A DNA stretch of 34,672 nucleotides from Deltaproteobacteria bacterium (GTDB taxonomy: Bacteria; Desulfobacterota; Syntrophia; Syntrophales; UBA6807), in NCBI GenBank assembly GCA_016935565.1, contig JAFGQS010000131.1, positions 1 to 34,672 of the forward strand, in the 5' to 3' direction. Below the pieces are notes generated by a model, which had not been told where the DNA came from, ran no database searches, and saw only the letters and a list, made by a program, of their open reading frames with translations. Shown in pieces: positions 13,506 to 22,676 of the stretch; within the stretch, counting starts at the first letter, position 1; each line of letters opens with the position of its first letter. The translations under genes and the position numbers were made by a program.

Positions 13506-16296
13506 CCGGCCTCCAATCAGCGATTTTGGTCATTTTGAGGTTCGCATCCCTGAAATCGGGATCTCCCACCACAGCACGCATGACTTCAGCGCCGTATAGA
13601 TTTGCCATCCTGAGATCGGCCCTGACCAGTCGTGCACTCTTGAGGTTGGCCTCCATCAGGTTCGCCCCGACCATTTTTGCATCAGTGAGATCAGCTTTCA
13701 TAAAACTGGCCTTTTTCGCTGTAATGGCGGTAAGATCAGCATTCGTAAAGTTTGCCTTCATGAGGTTTGCATTGTTCAGGCTGGCCTTGATAAACAATGA
13801 ATCTGTAAGATCGGCTTCCATCAGGTTCGCATTATCGAGCACAGCGCCGCTGAAATCAGTTCCTCTGAGGTTTGCGTTCTTCGGAAAACGTACGTTTGTG
13901 AGGTCTGCATCTTTAAAGACGGCTTTCTCGCAGGATGCCTCGATAAAGTTTACACTCTGTGCCTTTGCTCCTGAAAAATTCACCCCGTCGAGTTTAGGCT
14001 TGATAAAGTGTGTTCCGGTCAGATTCGCGCCTGAAAAATTTGCCCCTGAAAAATCGGTTTCTAAAAAGATTGCCTCAGCCAGGCTTGTGTCTGACAGGTT
14101 CGTATTATCAAAGGTCGCCTCCGTCAGCTCGACCTTATCAAGGGTGGTGCCGCTGAAATCTGTGCCGGTCAGATTGCTTTTTGAAAGGATGCCTTCCGTG
14201 AGATCGGCATTTTTTACTTCAGCATTAGTGAGATTTGCACCTCCCAGGCAGGTTTCATGCATCTTTGTGTTGTTCAATTTTGCCCTGGAAAGATCTGCCC
14301 ACGCAAGTACGGCGCCTGAAAGGTTCGCGCCGGTGAGGTCCGCCCCCGACAGGTTTGCGCCCTCAAGGTAGATTCCGCGAAGGTCGGCATTGTGAAGTTC
14401 CATCCCGCTTAGATCAACACCGGCAAAATCCTTTCCCTCAAAGGATTTACCCTGGGCATGCACGGTAAGAAACTCATGCTTCAGCCTCTGCGCCTCTTCA
14501 GGGGAAAGGAGCTCAGGCTCCGGAAGGTTATGGGCTGTCTTTCTGTATGCCTCTTTTGATGTTTCCTCTGCAAGTTTGAGTCTTTCAATCGTTTCAGGAT
14601 CATCGGGATCAAGCTTTTTGATCTTCTCAATCATTTCAATTATGGGAAATGTTTTTCCGCCAGGCTGCTCTTTTGCCTTTGTTACCGCCGTTTCATAGTC
14701 TATCCCGAGTCTTGCGCAGGCTTCGTTTACCTGTTTTTCAACGGTTTCTTTTGCCTTTCTTAATTTTTCTATTGTATTATCGAAGGAAAAAACAGGACGT
14801 TTGGGTTTTTGTCTTTTCAGTCGTTCCATCATTTTTTCATAATCAAGACCCTGTTTTGTGCAAAGATCTTTTAATGTTTTTTCCGCATGCTCCTTTCTGA
14901 CCATGGCGTCGGCCATCGCCTTATCCTTTCGGGCTAAGGCATCTGCTTCTGCATCTTTCATGAATTTCATGAGCGCTTCAGGATCAAGATTGGTGGGATC
15001 GATAGCCGGCATTTCAGGGGCTGGCGGCGGCGGCATCAGTTCGCCAGGATTCAACCCCGCCTTTTCCATTGCCGCTTTGGCCTTTTCCATGGCTTGTGCC
15101 TTTTTTTCATCAATCTTTTTTTTCTGCTTTTCCGCCTTTTTCTTTACGTTTTCTCCCAGGACGCTGTCTTCCTTCTGTGCCTCTTCCATCAGGGAGGCAA
15201 GACCCGATTTTTCACCCGGAGGAATGAGGTCCTTTTCCTCGATCATATAGAGATATCCCGTTTCCTCATCCAGTCTTTTAAGGAGGGCCTCTTGGTAATG
15301 TGCGACGGATCGGGGCTCATCATTAATCCGTTCATAGGCGACAAGCATGTGGAGAACATCTTCTGCATCGTCCGTCCCGATCTCTACCACGCCTCTCCAG
15401 ACTATTATCCCCTTTTCCGCATGAGGGAAGAGCCAGACAGTATCAAGATTGGTCTTGATTTCTCTAAATTCTTCACCTTCCCCGATTTTCCGGTTAATGA
15501 AGCAGCGCGACTTGAACCCCGGGAGGTTGGCCTGAATGTGTGGCTTCTCAGGATGCATCCCCCTGATCTCAAAACTCTCATTACCGTTGAAGAAACCATC
15601 GAGCCACTGATTAGAAGGCGCTGCATTGAAATAGGTATAGTCAATATCCTCTGCAAGGCCGGGAAACAGATTATCAAGCCATTTTTGATCGTAGGTTCCC
15701 ACCTTTTCCATACGCTGGGGCCAGGTCAGATCGATGGGGCCGAAACCGGCAGGATCCGGCTTCTTACTGGGGGAATCGATGAGGTCTCGGGGGTCCTCGA
15801 TATTCGGAAGGGGATAGACATTTTCTCCCGTGTTCAATGTGATGGGAGCATGCCCCTTGCCCAGTGGATTTTTCTGGTAATCGGGACCGCCGAAAGCATT
15901 CTCGTCGGTCACAGCCATTTCCGTGAAGGGAAGGGGATCGGAAATCGTCTTGAAAAAGAGGAACCGTCTCTTCCAGGACCGGTCGCCGAAGACATACAGG
16001 GTTTTGTCGATCGGCCCGATTTGAAGACCGACCTCGTAGGCGGGTACCGGCTTGCCCTCGGGTGCGAAACACGTTCCAGTAACGAGAACTTCTCCCCTCG
16101 GTTTCGGCATGCACATGTCCAGCATGGCGTCCTTGCCCAGTTCCGAGACTGCGAACTTCCAGAGGTCAGGTTCTGAGAGCAGTGACGATGAATCAAAGGA
16201 AAAATAGCTTACAATTACCGCGCAGAAAAAAAACTTTCTGTCTGCCTCGTAGGTTTTATAGAGAAGGCTCTGTGTCAGGGGCTTGACGACTTTCAT
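13483..16296 (-). CDS. DUF2169-pentapeptide repeat fusion protein
   Basis: 937 residues in three parts. The N-terminal DUF2169 domain (about 20-330) contains the typical GDRSWKRR (104-111), PLPFTEM (121-127) and ENAFGGPDYQKNPLGKG (132-148). A Lys/Glu/Ala-rich, probably coiled-coil section (365-590) has a Pro run (421-427) and repeated helical motifs (KQGLDYE 481-487 and ARLGIDYE 528-535 are similar). The C-terminus (about 615-925) is a long pentapeptide beta-helix. DUF2169 is the family of T6SS effector chaperones/adaptors that load cargo onto VgrG. Fusion to a pentapeptide rod suggests a large adaptor. It starts 36 bases after vgrG and overlaps the next pentapeptide gene. No catalytic toxin domain is seen, so the effector may be this protein, the VgrG extension, or encoded outside. 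Confidence 0.92.
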   Translation of the reverse strand: MKVVKPLTQSLLYKTYEADRKFFFCAVIVSYFSFDSSSLLSEPDLWKFAVSELGKDAMLDMCMPKPRGEVLVTGTCFAPEGKPVPAYEVGLQIGPIDKTLYVFGDRSWKRRFLFFKTISDPLPFTEMAVTDENAFGGPDYQKNPLGKGHAPITLNTGENVYPLPNIEDPRDLIDSPSKKPDPAGFGPIDLTWPQRMEKVGTYDQKWLDNLFPGLAEDIDYTYFNAAPSNQWLDGFFNGNESFEIRGMHPEKPHIQANLPGFKSRCFINRKIGEGEEFREIKTNLDTVWLFPHAEKGIIVWRGVVEIGTDDAEDVLHMLVAYERINDEPRSVAHYQEALLKRLDEETGYLYMIEEKDLIPPGEKSGLASLMEEAQKEDSVLGENVKKKAEKQKKKIDEKKAQAMEKAKAAMEKAGLNPGELMPPPPAPEMPAIDPTNLDPEALMKFMKDAEADALARKDKAMADAMVRKEHAEKTLKDLCTKQGLDYEKMMERLKRQKPKRPVFSFDNTIEKLRKAKETVEKQVNEACARLGIDYETAVTKAKEQPGGKTFPIIEMIEKIKKLDPDDPETIERLKLAEETSKEAYRKTAHNLPEPELLSPEEAQRLKHEFLTVHAQGKSFEGKDFAGVDLSGMELHNADLRGIYLEGANLSGADLTGANLSGAVLAWADLSRAKLNNTKMHETCLGGANLTNAEVKNADLTEGILSKSNLTGTDFSGTTLDKVELTEATFDNTNLSDTSLAEAIFLETDFSGANFSGANLTGTHFIKPKLDGVNFSGAKAQSVNFIEASCEKAVFKDADLTNVRFPKNANLRGTDFSGAVLDNANLMEADLTDSLFIKASLNNANLMKANFTNADLTAITAKKASFMKADLTDAKMVGANLMEANLKSARLVRADLRMANLYGAEVMRAVVGDPDFRDANLKMTKIADWRPGDKGRTN

Positions 16297-16332
16297 TTTT
16301 TTGTTACCTTGCTTGTGAAACGTTAATTAATC

Positions 16333-19227
16333 TTATGCAAAACAGCCTATACCGAAGGATAGTATTTTAAGAGCAGTACTATTCTCTATTTTTGTATCAT
16401 CTTTCTCCAGTTTCCAGCCATGAGCTATTGAAACTTTACCAAGCATATGCCATTCTGTTGCCATGCCGATTGAAATTGCAGTTGTAATGCCAATTATAAG
16501 TGAAAATGTTCCGGCCAAAGCAGCCTCCTCCTTAAACCCACCATATAATTCAAGTGTCTGAAATGCTGCAAAAGACTCCCGAGTACCTAAGAATGTCTCA
16601 AGTTTATGACCTTCATGAATATCCTCAACTGATGCAAAGGTATGGGCGAATTTGTTTCCGTAAAAATATTCTTCCAGTGTTCCTGAATGTGTTTCTTCTT
16701 TAGCCCCATAAAAATATTCTGTTTGTTTCCCATGAAATTCCGAATATGCTTCTCCATACGTATATTCTTTTGTGTCGCCGTAATGATATAATAGGTCATC
16801 GGAAAATGTGGTATTATCCTCTAATTGGTTTATTACATTCAGCTTGCGGCATTTAAGGGTTATATCCTTATCATCACCTGAATCGATAATGATGCCTCCG
16901 TCTGTCATCTCAATTTTCTCAAATATCTCCTTATTATTCACAACGCGCTTTATTGCCTCAATCTTATGGCAACCGTCCGTCCTGTAAAATTGCTCTCCTT
17001 CTATATCAACTGTTCTTCTCCACGCGTTATCGTTTTCAGCATGCTGCAGGATTATTCTGGTAACGGCGTCTTCCTTATCGCTCCAATTGCTCACCTTACC
17101 AGCCAAAGCCGATCCGGTGTACTTATAGTCGGCCCCCATGGTTCCTTTGATTTTAGCCGTGAGGTCAGCGTGGTCTGTGTATGTATTATTTGAATTAAGG
17201 TGGTTAATAATGCTCGAAATGTCAGCATCTGTCAGCATTCTTGGCGCATATTTAACTTTACCTAGTGCCTGTGTAATTCCTTTGTGATCTTCTTGTTGCT
17301 GTGTTTTCAGATCAGTAAGCGCTGTTTCAATTTCACTAATAGTATCATTTGATAATTGAAATTGTGGTGCAGGGTCTCTGACATCATCAAGTATCACCTT
17401 TTGATGGCCGTTCGATTCCACTACATAATTGCCTTTAGTAAATATTTTTATACCTACGGTCGGGTCTGTGTCTTGTACGTATCTGCCGGTACTCCGCATC
17501 TGTTGCTGCCGCCGAAGCTGACCCTGACAGCCTGCCCCGTACCTGTCTGTTACAGTTCCAAGGCCTAATTTCCACTGGCTGATTTCCTTCACGTCTTCAC
17601 GATTCGAGCCTGCTGCAGCGTCACATTTCAAGATCGCACTGTCCGTACCGTTTCCATTATTTTGATACTGCTGCTGACGCTGGAACTGCGGGCCGCCGGT
17701 CTTCTGAACCATTCCACCGGGTCCCGGGCCGTCGTTGAACTCGAGAAAACTGCCGCTGGCGGTTTTGATCACGTTTTTTGTGGAATTATCCGCCGTCACC
17801 ACGCTCGGGTTCAGCGGGTTGGGGACGGTGCCGACGATGATGGGCCGGTCGGGATCCCCATCGATACAGGCCCAGATAACCTCAACGTCTTTGTGCAGCG
17901 GGAAATGCATGCCGTGTGAACCTCCCCCGTACGGCTGAGCCATGCGGACAAACCGGGAGGCCTTTCCTTCACCGGAGCCGCTGAGATCGAAGGGCATGAC
18001 TACCTTGTACCGTCCCTGGTCATCAATCTCCGCCCGGTCTTTGAGAAGCGCCGAATCGACGTGGGCATTCATGATGCCGTACATTCGGTGTTTCGGTGTC
18101 TTCCGCTCCGGCCTGAAGGGTACGTCAGAGGCAATCGCCGTAAACGCGTTCCGATAGGTAAGCTCTTCACGGTCGTCATTACCGAGACCCGATGCACCGG
18201 CCACCGGCTGGGTACCGGTATGTTCGACACCGGTTATTACGTATTCACGGTTGAAGTCTTTCCGGAAGTGGTCCTGCAGGGCATAACGGTGGCCCGGGAG
18301 AAACAGGCTGCAGTCGCCCTCGCCCCCGAAGACGGCATGGCGACAGCGTATCTCCTCGGCACGTATTTTTGCCAGTACCATTCCTTCTTCCGGCGTTTTG
18401 AAGTGATTGCCGTACTCGGATATGAGCCCGTGTCCTTTGCCGTCCACATCGGATTCTCCCTGGAGCGGCACGTGGGGTGTCCGGTAGTTGTAGTCCTTCA
18501 GAATCAGTTTTTTCGGCATGCGCCGGTGCCGGCAGGATATCGCCCGGACCGACTCTTCGTCCGCAATGACCATGCCCGAGGGCGAATGATAGGGGATCGA
18601 GCTTTCCTCGGCTATGGCGGGGAAGTGGATGTTGTCGTCGGTGATGATGATCTTTTCTTTCTCATCGTCGTGCTCGAAGAAGTAGAAGATTCCCTCGTGT
18701 TCCATAAGCCGTGAGATGAAATTCAGGTCGCTTTCCCCGTACTGTACCACGTACTCCCGTTTCTGATATTTCCGGGTGAGTCGCAGTTCGAAGTCCTCCG
18801 TTGTCAGGTTCGCTGCGGCAAGACCCGCGGGCCCTTTGTCTTTCGAACCCTTCAGTTCTTCCTCGACGATTTCCGGGACGGACTTGTCCTGATAGATCTG
18901 GTTCTGCCGGCTCATGGAGAGCAGCCACAGGCGGGGTACCAGGACGGCCCGGTAAAAATGGAGGTCAAGGGAGGTCTCCTGCTGCTGTTCGAATTCCGCC
19001 AGGACGCCGTGGACCATGCGACGCTTTCCGCCCCGTTCAATGGTGAGAAACGCGGGCCATTTTAGCAGCTCGTCGGGATCGATGTCGGCGTTGTCCGAAA
19101 CCAGCTCTATTTCGAACCGGAAGGGCTGTGATATTTCTTCTTCCCCATGAAAGCGGATCACCCTGAAGGTGTCTCGCCCAAGGGACGATGCTCTGGACTG
19201 AAAATAAAAGCGCGTTTGAATCGACAT
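16333..19227 (-). CDS. vgrG: VgrG (TssI) spike protein with long C-terminal extension
   Basis: 964 residues; strong ribosome site CAGGAG before the ATG. Residues 1-480 are a standard VgrG: gp27-like part with QPFRFEIELVS, YGESDLNFISRLMEHEGIFYFFEHD and the gp5 OB part with RFVRMAQPYGG, HKDVEVIWACIDGDPDRPIIVGTVPN. Trimers form the needle under the PAAR tip. After about residue 480 comes a 485-residue extension: a Gln/Gly-rich stretch (about 515-570), helical segments (about 620-740), a beta part with IEGEQFYRTDGCHKIEAIK, then Tyr/Gly/Glu repeats EYTYG, EYFYG, EEYFYG (814-898), and a Gly-rich hydrophobic segment (906-923). The extension is clearly AT-richer than the core, as if acquired. It could be cargo or a membrane-active effector; no enzyme motif was recognised. 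It heads the cargo module DUF2169-pentapeptide-DUF3540-DUF4150. Confidence 0.95.
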   Translation of the reverse strand: MSIQTRFYFQSRASSLGRDTFRVIRFHGEEEISQPFRFEIELVSDNADIDPDELLKWPAFLTIERGGKRRMVHGVLAEFEQQQETSLDLHFYRAVLVPRLWLLSMSRQNQIYQDKSVPEIVEEELKGSKDKGPAGLAAANLTTEDFELRLTRKYQKREYVVQYGESDLNFISRLMEHEGIFYFFEHDDEKEKIIITDDNIHFPAIAEESSIPYHSPSGMVIADEESVRAISCRHRRMPKKLILKDYNYRTPHVPLQGESDVDGKGHGLISEYGNHFKTPEEGMVLAKIRAEEIRCRHAVFGGEGDCSLFLPGHRYALQDHFRKDFNREYVITGVEHTGTQPVAGASGLGNDDREELTYRNAFTAIASDVPFRPERKTPKHRMYGIMNAHVDSALLKDRAEIDDQGRYKVVMPFDLSGSGEGKASRFVRMAQPYGGGSHGMHFPLHKDVEVIWACIDGDPDRPIIVGTVPNPLNPSVVTADNSTKNVIKTASGSFLEFNDGPGPGGMVQKTGGPQFQRQQQYQNNGNGTDSAILKCDAAAGSNREDVKEISQWKLGLGTVTDRYGAGCQGQLRRQQQMRSTGRYVQDTDPTVGIKIFTKGNYVVESNGHQKVILDDVRDPAPQFQLSNDTISEIETALTDLKTQQQEDHKGITQALGKVKYAPRMLTDADISSIINHLNSNNTYTDHADLTAKIKGTMGADYKYTGSALAGKVSNWSDKEDAVTRIILQHAENDNAWRRTVDIEGEQFYRTDGCHKIEAIKRVVNNKEIFEKIEMTDGGIIIDSGDDKDITLKCRKLNVINQLEDNTTFSDDLLYHYGDTKEYTYGEAYSEFHGKQTEYFYGAKEETHSGTLEEYFYGNKFAHTFASVEDIHEGHKLETFLGTRESFAAFQTLELYGGFKEEAALAGTFSLIIGITTAISIGMATEWHMLGKVSIAHGWKLEKDDTKIENSTALKILSFGIGCFA

Positions 19228-19347
19228 GATGATTCTCCTGTTTCTTCTGTTAAAAAATCATTCCATAACCGGTTTCGGTTACTCTCCTCGCTCAAGGATT
19301 ATAACTGGATTGAAACTATGCTTAAAGCATGGCTCCTCAGGATAACT

Positions 19348-20358
19348 TCATAAAAATCTGTGCGGGGTAAACACTGCCCGCATTTCTCCCAATGTGGGAT
19401 CTGAAAACATCCAGCCGTCCACACCCATGGTCGACCGTGTGGCATCACCGAGTCTTATGGTCAGTGCTTCTCCCTCTGCCAGTATCACCTCGACATCGTA
19501 TTCCAGGGGTTCCACGAAATACAGGTCGGTGAGAAACGTAATCCGTTGAAAATCCTCCATGCCCGGCGAAAATCGTTTGAAGTCGGCCCGTGTCAGGGGA
19601 CCGACTCGGATTCTGAATTTTCCCATACGATCTTTCAGTTGAGTACCGAGATAGCTGTCGGTACCCATGAGGCACCCGGATATGCCCATTCGCAACAACT
19701 GACTTTCCGGCAATGTCGCTTTCCGTTCAATACACGGGATGACATCGACAGGTATCCCTTCCAGAGCATCTGCCAGCAGCGTTTTCAACCCCAAAGCCGA
19801 GCGGGGAAACTGGGAGAAAAGGCCGATGTATCGAAGCAGACGTTGCGGTTCGGGCATGTCTTCCCTGAACGATGGCTCGCCCAGTCCCAGCAGGCAGAAG
19901 AGCCGTTCAAGGTGCTCTCGACTCTTTTCTTCAACTATCTTCAGCGACTGGCGGTATTTGCCCCAGCACTCGAAGAGCAGGGTGAACAGGCGCTCATTGA
20001 GGGTATCGAAGAAATCTCTGGATACGGATTCGTCTTCGGCAGCCTCATCGATAAGGTCTTCCGTATAGAATTGCGGCAGGGGTGACGATGCGCCATAGAG
20101 TCCCAGAAAATTTACGGTAATCAAAAATCGCGGATCTTTTATATCTCCGATCTCCTCGATGTTCTGGACTTCCGAGGCTGGAAATGCCAGGCTCAGGTGC
20201 GGTTTTATTCGTATCGCTTTACTTACAGCAGGCGTCGTTTGTGAGCCGGATGTCTGTAACGCAAGAAGTCGCAGCAATCGTATCACCTGAAAGAAGGAAA
20301 AGTCGTATCCCTCCCTGAGAAGTTCTTCCTTCAGTGCGGTTTTCCGGTTGGGATTCAT
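19348..20358 (-). CDS. tssG: TssG, T6SS baseplate protein
   Basis: TssG (VasB/ImpH) with the typical start: a short helical lead, then YDFSFFQVIRLLRLL near residues 18-32. The central FLGLYGASSPLPQFYTEDL is the most conserved block of the family, and the RMGKFRIRVGPL and GWMFS parts near the end also fit. I chose ATG 20358, giving 336 residues, because it overlaps the tssF stop as ATGA; a start at 20391 would add 11 residues and also has a ribosome-like site (GGGAG). TssG pairs with TssF and TssE to form the wedge of the cytoplasmic baseplate around VgrG. The gap of 120 bases to vgrG contains only small hairpins. Confidence 0.95.
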   Translation of the reverse strand: MNPNRKTALKEELLREGYDFSFFQVIRLLRLLALQTSGSQTTPAVSKAIRIKPHLSLAFPASEVQNIEEIGDIKDPRFLITVNFLGLYGASSPLPQFYTEDLIDEAAEDESVSRDFFDTLNERLFTLLFECWGKYRQSLKIVEEKSREHLERLFCLLGLGEPSFREDMPEPQRLLRYIGLFSQFPRSALGLKTLLADALEGIPVDVIPCIERKATLPESQLLRMGISGCLMGTDSYLGTQLKDRMGKFRIRVGPLTRADFKRFSPGMEDFQRITFLTDLYFVEPLEYDVEVILAEGEALTIRLGDATRSTMGVDGWMFSDPTLGEMRAVFTPHRFL

Positions 20359-22088
20359 ATGAGGGGATGGTCTCCCAGTCTTGCCTGCCATTGATACAGT
20401 TCTCCCGATATAATTTCCCTGACTGTAAGCCGGGTAAAAGTGTTGATCGTTGCATATGACCCAAGGAAATGGTCGAGGATACAGCCGAACAGGAACAGAT
20501 CACCCGGACTTGCATAGTGGTCATTTCGGGCTTTCAGTTCAATATCGCGGCCCCTCCTCAAGATGCCGGATACGAGGCGGTCTGCCCCTCTGGATTCGAT
20601 ATTTTGGATGCCGGCAATCCGCTTCTGGTTGGCCAGAAAGGCCTCCGGCTTCCGGGGGTCTTTAAATAAATACAGGTTGAGAAGTGCCTGTAGATTTTCC
20701 GTCTTCGACAGTGATGCATAGTTCAACGACAGGTGAGAAACTAGGCGCCACAGGAGATTGGTTCCCAGTGGCGGCAGAATGTTACTCGTGGGCGGACGAA
20801 GATTCTTGAATTCCACCTGTTCAGGGGTCCCGGTGGTGGACCGGGTGATGTCACCGGCCCGGATTTCTTCAGTTAAGAAACTGTTGGTACACAGCAGATC
20901 AATTGACAGGGTCTCTGCAGCGGGCGGTCCGGACTCAGGTGGATATGCAACCGACAGATAAACATCGAAGCCTGGCCGGACGGGTGAGGTCCTTGTCTTC
21001 ACGCAATAAACAGGGGCGCCGCGCTGATCCGAGTAAAAGAGGTCAAAGGGAACATAAATCCGTTCTTCTGCGGTACCCTGGATGAATCCGGTGACGTTTT
21101 CTACGGAATATACCTGAAAATGAGTATCCTTCTGTCCTGAGGGGCGTACCCGGTATTCGGTCTTCCGATGGTCAAGGCGGATGGGATCGGCATCATAGGG
21201 AAAGATATTAATGACCGGTGTGGCGAACAGGACAAAATCATCCGATGTTATACGTGGCGGCGCAAAGGGAATGCGGTCCAGTTCAAACAGTATTTCAAAT
21301 CGATTGCCCGATCCCCGATGCTTCCATTGATTCCACCCGGAGAGATCGAGGAAGAGGAATTTTTCCGGCAGGATAAAATATTCCTGAATCGCCCGATATC
21401 CCGGAAACGAATTGGTGGGATACGGTATCATGTCTTCATGGAGACCGAATCCGACGGGCTTCAAATTATCGGGAGAAAGAACGGATACCCTGTTGCTGTC
21501 CGCAGCTTTGATGACGATCCGTTTCAGGTAACGCCGCAACAAGAGATAGCGGTCAGCAGCGGCGGGGAAGTCTCCTGCAAGGTAAAAACGCAAAAACTCC
21601 GGCTGCCAGTCTGCAAGCTTGAGGTTCGATAGTTCGAGTACCAGCCGGATAGTCTGCGGTTTTCCCGCCTTCTCCACAAACGATGCATCCAGAAGCTGCA
21701 GCGGGTGAATTTCAACGGGATAGCAGGTCCGAAACAAACACGATGTGCCCTTTACCGGCACCGAGGCCACCTGCGTAGCGGTCCGGATGGTCATGGATCG
21801 TTTCAGGATGGGCCTGGGTGCAAAGGCAACGACCGATGTCGAGGGCAGAGGCCGCAGGTAATGCGGCCAGATAAGCCGAACTACCTCGTGAATGATTTCG
21901 GGAAATTCATCATCAAGCTTCTGCCGCAACAGTGCGATCAGAAAGGCCACCCCTTCCAGAAGCCGATCCACATCGGGGTCTGCGGAGCGACCACTCAGCA
22001 TGGGGGCCACCGCCGGATGATTTTTTGAGAACTCTACCCCCAAATCTTTTAAGTTGTTCAGTTCCTGCTGGAAATAACGATTGATCAT
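20355..22088 (-). CDS. tssF: TssF, T6SS baseplate protein
   Basis: 577 residues, near the usual TssF (VasA/ImpG) length. The family start is clear: INRYFQQELNNLKDLGVEFS, AVAPMLSGRSADPDVDRLLEG and FPEIIHEVVRLIWPHYLRPLPS (about 62-83), as are LLWRLVSHLSLNYASL and the conserved end RFGC-like stretch DLFLFGCILDHFLGSYATIN. TssF is the larger wedge subunit of the baseplate and binds TssG and TssK. GGAG 5 bases before the ATG is the ribosome site. It follows tssE by 59 bases, a gap that contains the hairpin at 22114-22140, and is translationally coupled to tssG. Confidence 0.96.
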   Translation of the reverse strand: MINRYFQQELNNLKDLGVEFSKNHPAVAPMLSGRSADPDVDRLLEGVAFLIALLRQKLDDEFPEIIHEVVRLIWPHYLRPLPSTSVVAFAPRPILKRSMTIRTATQVASVPVKGTSCLFRTCYPVEIHPLQLLDASFVEKAGKPQTIRLVLELSNLKLADWQPEFLRFYLAGDFPAAADRYLLLRRYLKRIVIKAADSNRVSVLSPDNLKPVGFGLHEDMIPYPTNSFPGYRAIQEYFILPEKFLFLDLSGWNQWKHRGSGNRFEILFELDRIPFAPPRITSDDFVLFATPVINIFPYDADPIRLDHRKTEYRVRPSGQKDTHFQVYSVENVTGFIQGTAEERIYVPFDLFYSDQRGAPVYCVKTRTSPVRPGFDVYLSVAYPPESGPPAAETLSIDLLCTNSFLTEEIRAGDITRSTTGTPEQVEFKNLRPPTSNILPPLGTNLLWRLVSHLSLNYASLSKTENLQALLNLYLFKDPRKPEAFLANQKRIAGIQNIESRGADRLVSGILRRGRDIELKARNDHYASPGDLFLFGCILDHFLGSYATINTFTRLTVREIISGELYQWQARLGDHPLI

Positions 22089-22113
22089 AATGCTCCATCT
22101 ATCATTTGTTTGA

Positions 22114-22140
22114 AAAGAGTCCTCAGTTGCAGGACCCTTT
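22114..22140 (-). terminator. tssE-tssF intercistronic hairpin, possible attenuator
   Basis: On the minus strand AAAGGGTCCT and AGGACTCTTT form a 10-pair stem (one G-U) around a 7-base loop, ending in a short U-run. It starts 7 bases after the tssE stop. The G-U position is a C-A mismatch in plus-strand RNA, so the stem is complete only in the operon transcript. The T-run is short (four), so it may reduce rather than stop read-through, or protect the upstream mRNA. Confidence 0.4.
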
Positions 22141-22147
22141 GTATCGT

Positions 22148-22585
22148 TTATCCCTTGATCGTTACCTTGCCGTCGGTGCCCATCATGCTTTCGAATATCA
22201 CGGGTGTCTTTTCGTCTTCCAAGGCCAGTTGGGCAACGATCTGAAAAGTGACTGTCAGCATATTTACATCCTGGGGTATAAACTTGACCCGTACTGATTT
22301 TAACCGTGGTTCGAATTTTTCAACCGTGTCTCGAATCGTCATTTCCAGATCCCGCACGGAATCGGGGAATCCCGATCTGAAGTCGGTAAGGTCGGGTATG
22401 CCGTAATCATTGGCGATGCCAACACTGCCCCGTCGGGTATTCAAAATCCGTTCAAGGTGCCGGACGATCGAATCGATCAATCGTTTCGGATCCTGTCCGT
22501 CACGACGGTTCGGTGACTTTTTCCATGTTCTGATTCTCTGGATCAGTCGTTCCTCACGCATAGCGGACACCAGGCTTTCTCTCAT
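22148..22585 (-). CDS. tssE: TssE, gp25-like baseplate protein
   Basis: 145 residues with the gp25/GPW fold of TssE: IDSIVRHLERILNTRRGSVGIANDYGIPDL (39-68) holds the conserved LE..LNTR and G..D.G.PD blocks, and then DLEMTIRDTVEKFEPRLKSVRV (83-104) with the EPRL core. TssE is the baseplate wedge component that starts sheath assembly. An in-frame stop lies a few codons upstream of the ATG at 22585, so the start is well limited. The 91 bases to tssC hold no recognisable gene. Confidence 0.95.
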   Translation of the reverse strand: MRESLVSAMREERLIQRIRTWKKSPNRRDGQDPKRLIDSIVRHLERILNTRRGSVGIANDYGIPDLTDFRSGFPDSVRDLEMTIRDTVEKFEPRLKSVRVKFIPQDVNMLTVTFQIVAQLALEDEKTPVIFESMMGTDGKVTIKG

Positions 22586-22676
22586 ACCTGTTCTTCACGG
22601 TGATCGTGTTGTCCGGAGGAACATCTTCAATTGGTACGCATGCAGATATCAGCGTGGCGATCTCCTTTCCATACGG

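Noticed and set aside
13499-14371. A 290-codon plus-strand frame rich in repeated RFA/RSA motifs
   Set aside because: It is the mirror of the pentapeptide repeats on the other strand, where periodic codons keep the antisense frame open.
15094-16176. A 360-codon open frame on the plus strand
   Set aside because: It lies fully antisense to the DUF2169-pentapeptide gene, which has clear family motifs; its own product has no recognisable domain and no ribosome site.
22586-22676. Possible remnant of hcp or tssB between tssE and tssC
   Set aside because: The roughly 30-codon frame here shows no Hcp or TssB motif and has no start with a ribosome site.
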